DNA of 10,688 nt from positions 1 to 10,688 of the forward strand of contig JBGSWL010000055.1 in the NCBI GenBank assembly GCA_041752455.1, written 5' to 3'. Below the pieces are notes generated by a model. It saw nothing but the letters and a program-made list of their open reading frames with translations. It was not told where the DNA came from and ran no database searches. The translations under genes were made by a program, and so were the position numbers. The first letter of the stretch is position 1. Each line of letters begins with the position of its first letter. Positions 5,452 to 10,688 of the stretch are shown in pieces. The DNA is from JBGSWL01 sp041752455. Its GTDB lineage: Bacteria; Pseudomonadota; Alphaproteobacteria; Rhizobiales; Rhizobiaceae.

Positions 5452-6809
5452 CCTATTCGCTTAGACTGCGCCTGCTGCTTGCTGCGTTGGTGTTTGTGGG
5501 GCTTGGACTGACCATCACGGGCCTCGCCATCCAGACACTCTTTGCCAACTATGTCGCCAGCCGTTACGTCAAGGACATGGAAGCGGTGATCGATACGGTC
5601 GTCGCGGGCGTGCACCACGCCGATGCCGGCTGGTCGGTGACCGCCAATCCGCCCGATCCCCGCTTCGACCTGCCTGCGGGCGGACGTTACTGGCAATTGA
5701 CTTCAGGCCAATTGCAGCCGCTGCGCTCGCGTTCGCTATGGGACCTGACAGTGGACTTGAACGGCGTGCTGCCGGTTGATCGCGGCCTCTACCGGAGCGA
5801 CGGCCCGGGTGGGGCACCGATCGAATTCATCATCCGCGATATCAGCATCGAGACAGGGGCCCTGCCTTTGAAGCTTCGGGCTCTGGCAGGATTTGACGCC
5901 GGCGAGCGGGACGCAGCCATTGCCGAGTTCAGGGCTGGTCTTGTCGGCAGCCTGATGATCGGCGGCGGAGTGCTCATGCTGGCATCCATGCTGCAGATCC
6001 TCGTTGGCCTTCGTCCGCTGGATGGGTTGCGCGGATCGGTTGCGGCTGTGCGACAAGGCCGCGACAAGCGACTTACGCCGCACGTTCCGGTCGAAGTCCT
6101 GCCTTTGGTCGAGGAGATCAACGCCCTCCTTGCCGCACAAGAAGGGGCCATCGAGCGCGCTCGTGCCAGGGCGGCGGATCTCGCCCATGCCATCAAGACG
6201 CCGCTGACGGTGATCAACCAGGCTGCAGAACTGTTGGCCGACCAAGAGCATGGAAACCTGATCCTCGATCAGGTCGAGGCCATTCGGCAGCGCACGGACC
6301 GGCAGTTGCAGCAGGCTCGGCTTGCGGTCGGCCAGTTTGCATCGTCTGACCTCAAGGCGGCATGTGAAAAGCTTGTGCGGGTCATCGCAACACTGCCGAA
6401 AGGCGACAAGATCACATGGACAGTGAACATTGCCGACGACCTTCTGCTGTCAGCCGATGCGGCCGATCTGGCTGAGGCCATCGGCAATGTGCTCGACAAC
6501 GCCCGCAAGTGGGCCACTGGTTCCGTGATCGTGACTGCACAGGTGAACCATGGTCAGGTGGCCATCACCATCGACGATGACGGGCCGGGCATCGCGCAGG
6601 CAGATCGCGACGCTGCGCTGGCGCGCGGCCTCCTGCGCCCTCGTGCAGGCAGCGAGAACGGCCTTGGCCTGACGATCAGCCGGGAGATCGTCGAGGCCTA
6701 TGGCGGCTCGATCGAACTTGATCATGCGCCGGGCGGCGGGCTGCGGGTCGTCCTGATGTGGCCATTGGCAACACGATTGCCGCAGCGGGCGCCCGGCAAG
6801 ACCGCATGA
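5448..6809 (+). CDS. Membrane sensor histidine kinase, FeuQ/PhoQ-like, 453 aa
   Basis: Two membrane segments (about 9-33 and 165-188) bracket a periplasmic sensor domain of roughly 130 residues. A HAMP-like linker (about 187-240) leads to the dimerisation helix with the phosphoacceptor His247 in DLAHAIKTPL. That motif is of the PhoQ-like type, with Ala rather than Glu after the His. The ATPase domain has the N-box NVLDNARKWA (Asn347/Asn351), the G1 box DDDGPGI (376-382) and the G2 motif NGLGL (404-408). Length and motifs are complete, so the enzyme should be active. Start ATG 5448 overlaps the regulator stop (ATGA), which implies translational coupling. The sensor domain has no obvious PAS or Cache signature. 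With two acidic exported neighbours, divalent cations, osmotic or envelope stress are reasonable guesses for the stimulus. No clear terminator follows the stop. Confidence 0.92.
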   Translation: MTYSLRLRLLLAALVFVGLGLTITGLAIQTLFANYVASRYVKDMEAVIDTVVAGVHHADAGWSVTANPPDPRFDLPAGGRYWQLTSGQLQPLRSRSLWDLTVDLNGVLPVDRGLYRSDGPGGAPIEFIIRDISIETGALPLKLRALAGFDAGERDAAIAEFRAGLVGSLMIGGGVLMLASMLQILVGLRPLDGLRGSVAAVRQGRDKRLTPHVPVEVLPLVEEINALLAAQEGAIERARARAADLAHAIKTPLTVINQAAELLADQEHGNLILDQVEAIRQRTDRQLQQARLAVGQFASSDLKAACEKLVRVIATLPKGDKITWTVNIADDLLLSADAADLAEAIGNVLDNARKWATGSVIVTAQVNHGQVAITIDDDGPGIAQADRDAALARGLLRPRAGSENGLGLTISREIVEAYGGSIELDHAPGGGLRVVLMWPLATRLPQRAPGKTA

Positions 6810-6824
6810 TGCGCCCGTCACCCG

Positions 6825-6851
6825 TTGCATTGCCGGGGCTTTCGTTATAAG
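6825..6851 (+). promoter_or_regulatory. Possible rpmI-rplT promoter
   Basis: TTGCAT (6825-6830) and TATAAG (6846-6851) are good hexamers but only 15 bases apart, shorter than ideal. A start near 6858 would give a leader of about 130 bases. That is long, and compatible with the L20-type autogenous control known for this operon in other bacteria, although I cannot identify a specific L20-binding structure. Confidence 0.3.
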
Positions 6852-6991
6852 CACCCGCGTCCCGAACAGTCCGGCAGGGCATGCCGTGTCCGTTCAAAAC
6901 GCTAAAAAACAGCCAAAAGCATGCGTGGCGGCCTGGAACATCCGGTCTTTCCGGTGGTCCTGACGCTGATCGCATCATCAAGGAGAGCAAA

Positions 6992-7195
6992 ATGCCCAAG
7001 ATGAAGACGAAGTCTTCGGTCAAGAAGCGGTTTCGCATGACCGCATCGGGAAAACTGAAGGTTCAGGCCGCCGGCAAGCGCCACGGCATGATCAAGCGGT
7101 CCAACAAGTTCATCCGCAAGGCGCGCGGCACCATGGTGGTGTCTGCTGCCGACACGGGGATCGTCAAGAAGTTCATTCCGTACGGCTTGCGTTAA
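6992..7195 (+). CDS. rpmI: 50S ribosomal protein L35, 67 aa
   Basis: MPKMKTKSSVKKRFRMTASG, followed by KRHGMIKRSNKFIRKARG, is the L35 family signature, and 67 residues is the normal length. It is a small basic 50S subunit protein. ATG 6992 has AAGGAGAG (6980-6987) just upstream, which sets the start. The frame extends to an ATG at 6881, but that part lacks a ribosome binding site and is not conserved in style. It is co-transcribed with rplT, 36 bases downstream. In many bacteria infC lies directly upstream, whereas here the signalling operon lies between them. Confidence 0.97.
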   Translation: MPKMKTKSSVKKRFRMTASGKLKVQAAGKRHGMIKRSNKFIRKARGTMVVSAADTGIVKKFIPYGLR

Positions 7196-7231
7196 GCCCG
7201 TCGAGCCGGTCACGACCGAAGGAGAGTATCA

Positions 7232-7633
7232 ATGTCACGCGTCAAACGGGGCGTTCCCGCCCATGCCAAGCACAAGAAGGTCCTGAAAGCCGCCAAGGGC
7301 TTTTACGGCCGTCGCAAGAACACCATTCGTATCGCCAAGCAGGCGGTCGAAAAGTCGCTGCAGTATGCCTACCGCGACCGCAAGATCCGCAAGCGCAACT
7401 TCCGCTCGCTCTGGGTTCAGCGCATCAACGCGGCTGCGCGCGAGCACGGCCTCACCTACGCGCGCCTGATCGACGGCCTGACCAAGGCCGGCATCGAGGT
7501 CGACCGCAAGATGTTGTCGGAACTGGCGATCCACGAGCCGGCGGCCTTTGCCGTCGTCGTCGAGCAGGCCAAGGCCTCGCTCGCCTACCTCAAGGATACG
7601 ACACCGGGCGCTTTCGAAGCGGCCGTCCACTGA
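7232..7633 (+). CDS. rplT: 50S ribosomal protein L20, 133 aa
   Basis: The N-terminus MSRVKRGVPAHAKHKKVLKAAKGFYGRRKNT and the block KRNFRSLWVQRINAA are diagnostic of L20, an early assembly protein that binds 23S rRNA. In several bacteria L20 also represses translation of its own operon. The C-terminus (about 115-133) is slightly extended, as is usual in alphaproteobacteria. The start has a strong AAGGAGAG Shine-Dalgarno. A terminator follows 27 bases after the stop. Confidence 0.97.
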   Translation: MSRVKRGVPAHAKHKKVLKAAKGFYGRRKNTIRIAKQAVEKSLQYAYRDRKIRKRNFRSLWVQRINAAAREHGLTYARLIDGLTKAGIEVDRKMLSELAIHEPAAFAVVVEQAKASLAYLKDTTPGAFEAAVH

Positions 7634-7659
7634 GCTTCCACCCGATGCGGTGAAACGAG

Positions 7660-7691
7660 AGCCCGGCGCTGGTCCCAGCGTCGGGCTTTTT
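7660..7691 (+). terminator. Rho-independent terminator of rpmI-rplT
   Basis: AGCCCGGCGCTG (7660-7671) pairs with CAGCGTCGGGCT (7676-7687), with one G-T wobble and a four-base loop, followed by a run of five Ts (7687-7691). This is the end of the ribosomal protein operon. Confidence 0.9.
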
Positions 7692-7707
7692 CGTTGATGT
7701 CACGCAA

Positions 7708-7717
7708 ATGACGTCAT
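7708..7717. promoter_or_regulatory. Palindromic candidate operator before the 92-residue gene
   Basis: ATGACGTCAT is a perfect ten-base palindrome 42 bases before the start codon, where the promoter must lie between the rplT terminator and the gene. An imperfect upstream half-site (GATGTCA, 7697-7703) extends the symmetry. It could be a dimeric repressor site. A palindrome this short can occur by chance. Confidence 0.3.
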
Positions 7718-7758
7718 AGTTCGCGTATTGGGGCACCGGGCAATTCAGGAGAACCAGT

Positions 7759-8037
7759 ATGGCCAACTACCGCGCAATCGTCATCCATCCGGACACCGGC
7801 GGCGAAGGCCGCTACGATTTCACCGGCGATGATGACCTGATGACGCTGTCGCCGGTCAAGGTGATGCGCCGGTTCATGGAAGTGGTCGACAAGGAAATCC
7901 TGCCTGCCGAGCAGATCGATTACGAACTGAATGCTGCCCTGAAGAGCGAAAACGGCAAGGTCGTCACCGCCATGGGTGTGCTGATCCTGGAAAGCGGCTT
8001 CCGCCTGCCATTTGTGGCGATGATTTCGGCCAGGTGA
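7759..8037 (+). CDS. Conserved-looking hypothetical protein, 92 aa
   Basis: I cannot name this family. The protein (MANYRAIVIHPDTGGEGRYDF) looks like a compact alpha/beta cytosolic domain. It has a beta hairpin (residues 3-20), an Asp-rich turn, a helix with VKVMRRFMEVVDKEI (31-45) and an amphipathic stretch ending in GVLILESGFRLPFVAMISAR. There is no signal peptide or membrane helix. Codon use matches its neighbours. ATG 7759 has AGGAGAA (7747-7753) ideally placed. It sits alone between the rplT terminator and pheS, and may be co-transcribed with pheS. Its last codons lie inside a 22-base tandem duplication. Confidence 0.75.
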   Translation: MANYRAIVIHPDTGGEGRYDFTGDDDLMTLSPVKVMRRFMEVVDKEILPAEQIDYELNAALKSENGKVVTAMGVLILESGFRLPFVAMISAR

Positions 8038-8066
8038 GGTCTTGATCTCGGCCAAGTAAGGTCTTG
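8022..8066 (+). repeat. 22-base tandem duplication over the stop codon of the 92-residue gene
   Basis: The unit TCGGCCARGTRAGGTCTTG occurs at 8026-8044 and again at 8048-8066, matching at 17 of 19 positions. Including flanking bases, the match is 20 of 23 with a 22-base period. The first copy contains the TGA stop (8035-8037). The period is not a multiple of three, so the second copy is read in another frame and is non-coding. Confidence 0.75.
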
Positions 8067-8074
8067 CATCGCCC

Positions 8075-8143
8075 GGACGCCACGCGCTGCGCGTCCCCGG
8101 TGTGGACGCGCGACAAATTCCTGATAAGAGGACGCTGCCTCTT
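8075..8143 (+). other. Structured pheS leader with alternative hairpins
   Basis: Segment 1 GGACGC (8075-8080), segment 2 GCGCGTCC (8089-8096) and segment 3 GGACGCGC (8104-8111) can form either a 1-2 or a stronger 2-3 stem (8 base pairs, seven-base loop), but not both. A further stem AAGAGG/CCTCTT (8126-8131 with 8138-8143) follows. Mutually exclusive stems are the hallmark of attenuators. I find no U-run and no leader peptide rich in Phe codons, so this is only suggestive. Confidence 0.35.
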
Positions 8144-8173
8144 TGGGGCACTTTCTCACGGGACCAGCACATC

Positions 8174-9259
8174 ATGTCGGAACTTGAAACGCTTGAACAG
8201 GCGATCATGGATGCCATCGCCGCAACCTCAAACGAGGATGCGATCGAAGCCGTGCGCGTTGGCGCGATCGGGAAGAAGGGCACGGTTTCCGAGAAGCTGA
8301 AAACGCTCGGCGGCATGGCTGCCGAAGAGCGTCAGGTGATGGGCCCGGCGATCAACGGACTGCGCGACCGGGTGACGGCCGCGATCAATGATCGCAAGGC
8401 GGCGCTGCGCGATGCGGCGATCGAAGCGCGGCTTGTCGCCGAAACCGTCGATGTGACGCTTCCGGTCGCGACGTCGCCAGTCGAGCGCGGGCGCATCCAC
8501 CCGATTGCGCAGGTGATCGACGAGATCACGGCGATTTTCGCCGATATGGGCTTTGCGATTGCCGAAGGGCCGGACGTCGAGACCGACTACTACAATTTCA
8601 CGGCGCTGAATTTCCCGGACGGCCATCCGGCGCGCGAAATGCACGACACCTTCTTTTTCCGCCCGGACGCAGAGGGCAACCGCAAGCTTTTGCGCACGCA
8701 TACGTCGCCGGTGCAGATCCGGACCATGCTGGCGCAGCAGCCGCCGATCCGCATCGTCATTCCCGGCAAGACCTACCGGATGGATTCCGACGCGACCCAT
8801 TCGCCGATGTTCCACCAGGTGGAAGGGCTGGTGATCGACAGAAGCGCCAATGTGGCCAACATGAAGTGGGTGCTGGAAGAGTTCTGCAAGGCGTTCTTCG
8901 AGGTGCCGAGCCTCAACATGCGGTTCCGGCCATCGTTCTTTCCGTTCACCGAGCCGTCGCTGGAAGTCGACATCCAGTGCGATCGGTCAAAGCCGGGCGA
9001 AGTGCTGTTTGGCCAAGGGTCCGACTGGATGGAAATCCTCGGCTGCGGCATGGTGCATCCCAATGTCCTGAAAAATTGCGGGCTCGACCCGGACGAGTAT
9101 CAGGGCTTTGCCTGGGGCATGGGGATCGACCGCATCGCCATGCTGAAATACGGCATGCCGGACCTGCGCGATTTCTTCGAGGCCGATGTGCGCTGGCTGA
9201 ACCACTACGGCTTCCGCCCGCTCGACATGCCGACATTGTTTGGGGGGTTGAGCGGCTGA
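8174..9259 (+). CDS. pheS: Phenylalanyl-tRNA synthetase alpha subunit, 361 aa
   Basis: PheS is the catalytic subunit of the alpha2beta2 enzyme that charges tRNA-Phe. The N-terminal coiled coil (about 1-85) is followed by the class II core: HPIAQVIDEITAIFADMGF, HTSPVQIRTM, motif 2 around FHQVEGLVID, FRPSFFPFTEPSLEVD, and motif 3 GFAWGMGIDRIAMLKYGMPDLR. All are intact, and 361 residues is normal for alphaproteobacteria. The start MSELETLEQ (ATG 8174) fits the family. A poor GGGA lies about ten bases upstream, and the frame continues to 8102 without conserved sequence. pheT should follow directly but is displaced by about 1.18 kb holding the accessory gene at 9463. Confidence 0.95.
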   Translation: MSELETLEQAIMDAIAATSNEDAIEAVRVGAIGKKGTVSEKLKTLGGMAAEERQVMGPAINGLRDRVTAAINDRKAALRDAAIEARLVAETVDVTLPVATSPVERGRIHPIAQVIDEITAIFADMGFAIAEGPDVETDYYNFTALNFPDGHPAREMHDTFFFRPDAEGNRKLLRTHTSPVQIRTMLAQQPPIRIVIPGKTYRMDSDATHSPMFHQVEGLVIDRSANVANMKWVLEEFCKAFFEVPSLNMRFRPSFFPFTEPSLEVDIQCDRSKPGEVLFGQGSDWMEILGCGMVHPNVLKNCGLDPDEYQGFAWGMGIDRIAMLKYGMPDLRDFFEADVRWLNHYGFRPLDMPTLFGGLSG

Positions 9260-9462
9260 ACAAAAGGACGCGACTTGTCTGGCTTGTCCCGGGAATCTTC
9301 AAAGCTTGAGAACCTAGACGCAAGCGAAAAGGGAACTGCGGGTATGGCGGGCGTGTCCACTACTTGTAATTTGGCCGTCGGAAAAGGCTGGCAGATGAAG
9401 TCTTTTTGGCTTCTTCTACGTCCTGAAGCTAAGTTTATGCTGTCGCCGGAGCAGGGGCGGAA

Positions 9463-10425
9463 ATGACTGATCCCAAAGATTCCGACCTTGCTCTTGCCCT
9501 CCGGCTGTCAGAGGTTTTTGAAAACCAAGGTGTTGAACCAGTTGCTGCTCGTTTCGATGCAACGCACATACATGTCGAGCTTCGGGACGGGAGGCTTATC
9601 TCCGTGCCCATTGCCTGGCACCCATTTTTGAGCCGCATACCTTCCGATGAAAAGGAGAACTTCGAACTGCTGCCTTCGGGCATTTGGTGGGAGGCAGTTG
9701 ATGAGGGTCTGTCAATCAAGAGTATGATGATGGGCTGGAATTCCAAAACTCCAGTCACGCCACATGATCAATCTGAAAGATTAACCCTATCTGCAGGCGT
9801 GCCTATTTCTGACGAAAGAGACGAGAATTCATCATTCTTGGAAGGCGCTTGTTCCCCGATCGACTACCGAACGCGCATTCTGGACCGGATTCACGAAAGT
9901 TATGAACATGGCAGACGGTTTCATTCCAGCTTTAAGTACGACCAATTCTTCGCTGCGACAGATGCGCTCTTTGATGTTGGCGACATTCTGCATCGGGCCG
10001 AAACCGGCAAATGGCCAGCGGATGAAGTTTTAGGCAAGTTGTGGCTATACGGCGTATTGCAAGCTCTCGCCGTGCAGCAGTCAGCAATGAAGCAGATTTT
10101 AGATTGCTTCAGTCTCCCCCAACTTGAGTGCACCAAGACAGAATTGAAAAAGATAAATGAACTGCGCATTGCCGCTGTTGGTCACCCACACAACCATAGT
10201 GACAAATATCTCTCAATTAAGGGAAATACCTATTTGTCTCACCGTTCGCACGGATCACTAACGCGCTTTAAAATAGCGACTTATCCGCAAGAAGGCGGTC
10301 ATGTGGTTCGCGAGTTTGACGTCCGGGAGTTGACTGTGAAGCAGGCCATAGCGATCAACGCAAATCTTGCGCAAGCGTGGAATGCAGTTAAGGACAATCC
10401 CGAGTTTGACCGGCCAGACAAATAG
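9463..10425 (+). CDS. DUF2442 protein with a HEPN-like C-terminal half, inserted between pheS and pheT, 320 aa
   Basis: The N-terminal part (about 26-92) resembles DUF2442: ARFDATHIHVELRDGRLISVPIAW, HPFLSRI, and a GIWWEAVDEGLSIKSMMMG ending. Residues 93-130 look like a linker. The C-terminal region (about 131-310) is mostly helical and contains LRIAAVGHPHNHSD. Its Arg235-x5-His241 spacing resembles the Rx4-6H motif of HEPN ribonucleases, and the later TYLSHRSHGSLTRFKIATY and FDVREL pattern recalls uncharacterised HEPN-like proteins. That assignment is inference. ATG 9463 has GGAG at 9448-9451 and a nearer AGGGGCGG, and overlaps the stop of a doubtful 5' frame. Base and codon use differ from its neighbours: AT-ending codons are common, and 10201-10260 holds only 24 G/C in 60 bases. 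This suggests horizontal acquisition. It ends 11 bases before pheT, so it must be co-transcribed with pheST. Its role is unknown; a toxin or defence protein is possible. Confidence 0.8.
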   Translation: MTDPKDSDLALALRLSEVFENQGVEPVAARFDATHIHVELRDGRLISVPIAWHPFLSRIPSDEKENFELLPSGIWWEAVDEGLSIKSMMMGWNSKTPVTPHDQSERLTLSAGVPISDERDENSSFLEGACSPIDYRTRILDRIHESYEHGRRFHSSFKYDQFFAATDALFDVGDILHRAETGKWPADEVLGKLWLYGVLQALAVQQSAMKQILDCFSLPQLECTKTELKKINELRIAAVGHPHNHSDKYLSIKGNTYLSHRSHGSLTRFKIATYPQEGGHVVREFDVRELTVKQAIAINANLAQAWNAVKDNPEFDRPDK

Positions 10426-10436
10426 GCAAAAAGATC

Positions 10437-10688
10437 ATGAAATTCACCCTCTCCTGGCTCAAGGATCACCTTGAAACCGATGCGACGCTCGAAACCATCG
10501 TCGAGCGGCTGACCATGATCGGCCTCGAGGTCGAGAGCGTCGACGACAAGGCGGCGATGAAGCCGTTCACCATCGCACGCGTGCTCACCGCCGTTCCGCA
10601 TCCCGACGCGGACAAATTGCGCGTGCTCACCGTCGACGCCGGTCCGGACGTCAACGGGGGCAAGCCGCTGCAGGTTGTATGCGGCGCG
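10437..10688 (+). CDS. pheT: Phenylalanyl-tRNA synthetase beta subunit, N-terminal fragment (cut by window edge)
   Basis: Eighty-four codons are visible, from ATG 10437 (MKFTLSWLKDHLETDATLET) to the window edge with no stop. MIGLEVESV and the tRNA-binding/EMAP-like motif PHPDADKLRVLTVD at about residues 54-67 identify PheT, the large subunit that binds tRNA-Phe and edits mischarged Tyr. Codon use returns to the GC-rich style of pheS. The start is 11 bases after the accessory gene stop. The upstream AGGCAAAAAG is a mediocre ribosome binding site that spans the junction, so the insert supplies part of the pheT initiation context. Confidence 0.95.
   Translation, partial: MKFTLSWLKDHLETDATLETIVERLTMIGLEVESVDDKAAMKPFTIARVLTAVPHPDADKLRVLTVDAGPDVNGGKPLQVVCGA

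Noticed and set aside
6786..6817. Inverted repeat CGGGCGC/GCGCCCG at the end of the kinase gene as a terminator
   Set aside because: The loop is 18 bases and no T-run follows, so it does not qualify as an intrinsic terminator.
6881..6991. 37-residue extension or leader peptide in frame with rpmI
   Set aside because: The strong AAGGAGAG site at 6980-6987 and the canonical MPKMKTKSS start place initiation at 6992, and the upstream part has no ribosome binding site.
8064..8173. Phe-rich leader peptide for pheS attenuation
   Set aside because: The only open frame here has scattered Phe codons, lacks a ribosome binding site and does not stop before pheS.
9275..9466. 63-codon frame (TTG start) whose TGA overlaps the ATG of the DUF2442-type gene
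   Set aside because: It has no ribosome binding site at its TTG start and no recognisable domain or coherent composition. The ATGA overlap alone is not enough. A shorter version from ATG 9344 remains a weak possibility.
1..10688. tRNA genes, CRISPR arrays, transposase genes
   Set aside because: No cloverleaf-like segment, no regularly spaced repeat array and no transposase or integrase motif was seen on either strand.

Overview
The window is a gene-dense, GC-rich chromosomal segment that looks like an alphaproteobacterium of the Rhizobiales/Hyphomicrobiales. The evidence is the DUF2852 family protein, the sequence style of IF-3, L35, L20 and PheS/PheT, purine-rich Shine-Dalgarno sequences with high-GC codon use, and an FeuPQ/PhoPQ-like two-component operon. 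I do not assign a genus.

Layout. The left edge holds the first 23 codons of trpF on the minus strand. A small plus-strand gene of unknown function (187-408) diverges from it. Three minus-strand units follow, read right to left: an alpha/beta hydrolase (2707-1925, terminator 1896-1869), a DUF2852 membrane protein (1773-1303, terminator 1266-1229) and a YgjP-type zinc metallopeptidase (1175-405). The stop codon of the last overlaps the stop of the small plus gene. From 2913 onwards everything is on the plus strand. infC begins with the rare AUU codon and ends at a clean terminator. A four-gene signalling operon follows (3643-6809): two exported acidic Asp/Ser-rich proteins, the second with a PepSY-like domain, then an OmpR-family response regulator and a membrane histidine kinase. 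Next come rpmI-rplT with a terminator, a 92-residue conserved-looking protein, pheS, a lower-GC accessory gene (9463-10425), and the start of pheT, cut by the right edge.

How the genes work together. infC, rpmI, rplT, pheS and pheT are the translation cluster that is contiguous in many bacteria (IF-3, L35, L20, phenylalanyl-tRNA synthetase). Here it is interrupted twice, by the signalling operon between infC and rpmI and by the accessory gene between pheS and pheT. The signalling operon looks self-contained. Its promoter region carries four helically phased copies of a short motif, typical of an OmpR-family regulator site. It encodes two strongly anionic exported proteins that could bind cations or touch the kinase sensor domain, plus the kinase and regulator.

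The two places most worth a second look are this poly-acidic/PepSY two-component module with its repeat operator, and the DUF2442 protein with a possible HEPN-like C-terminal half inside the pheST operon. Both functional readings are inferences from sequence.
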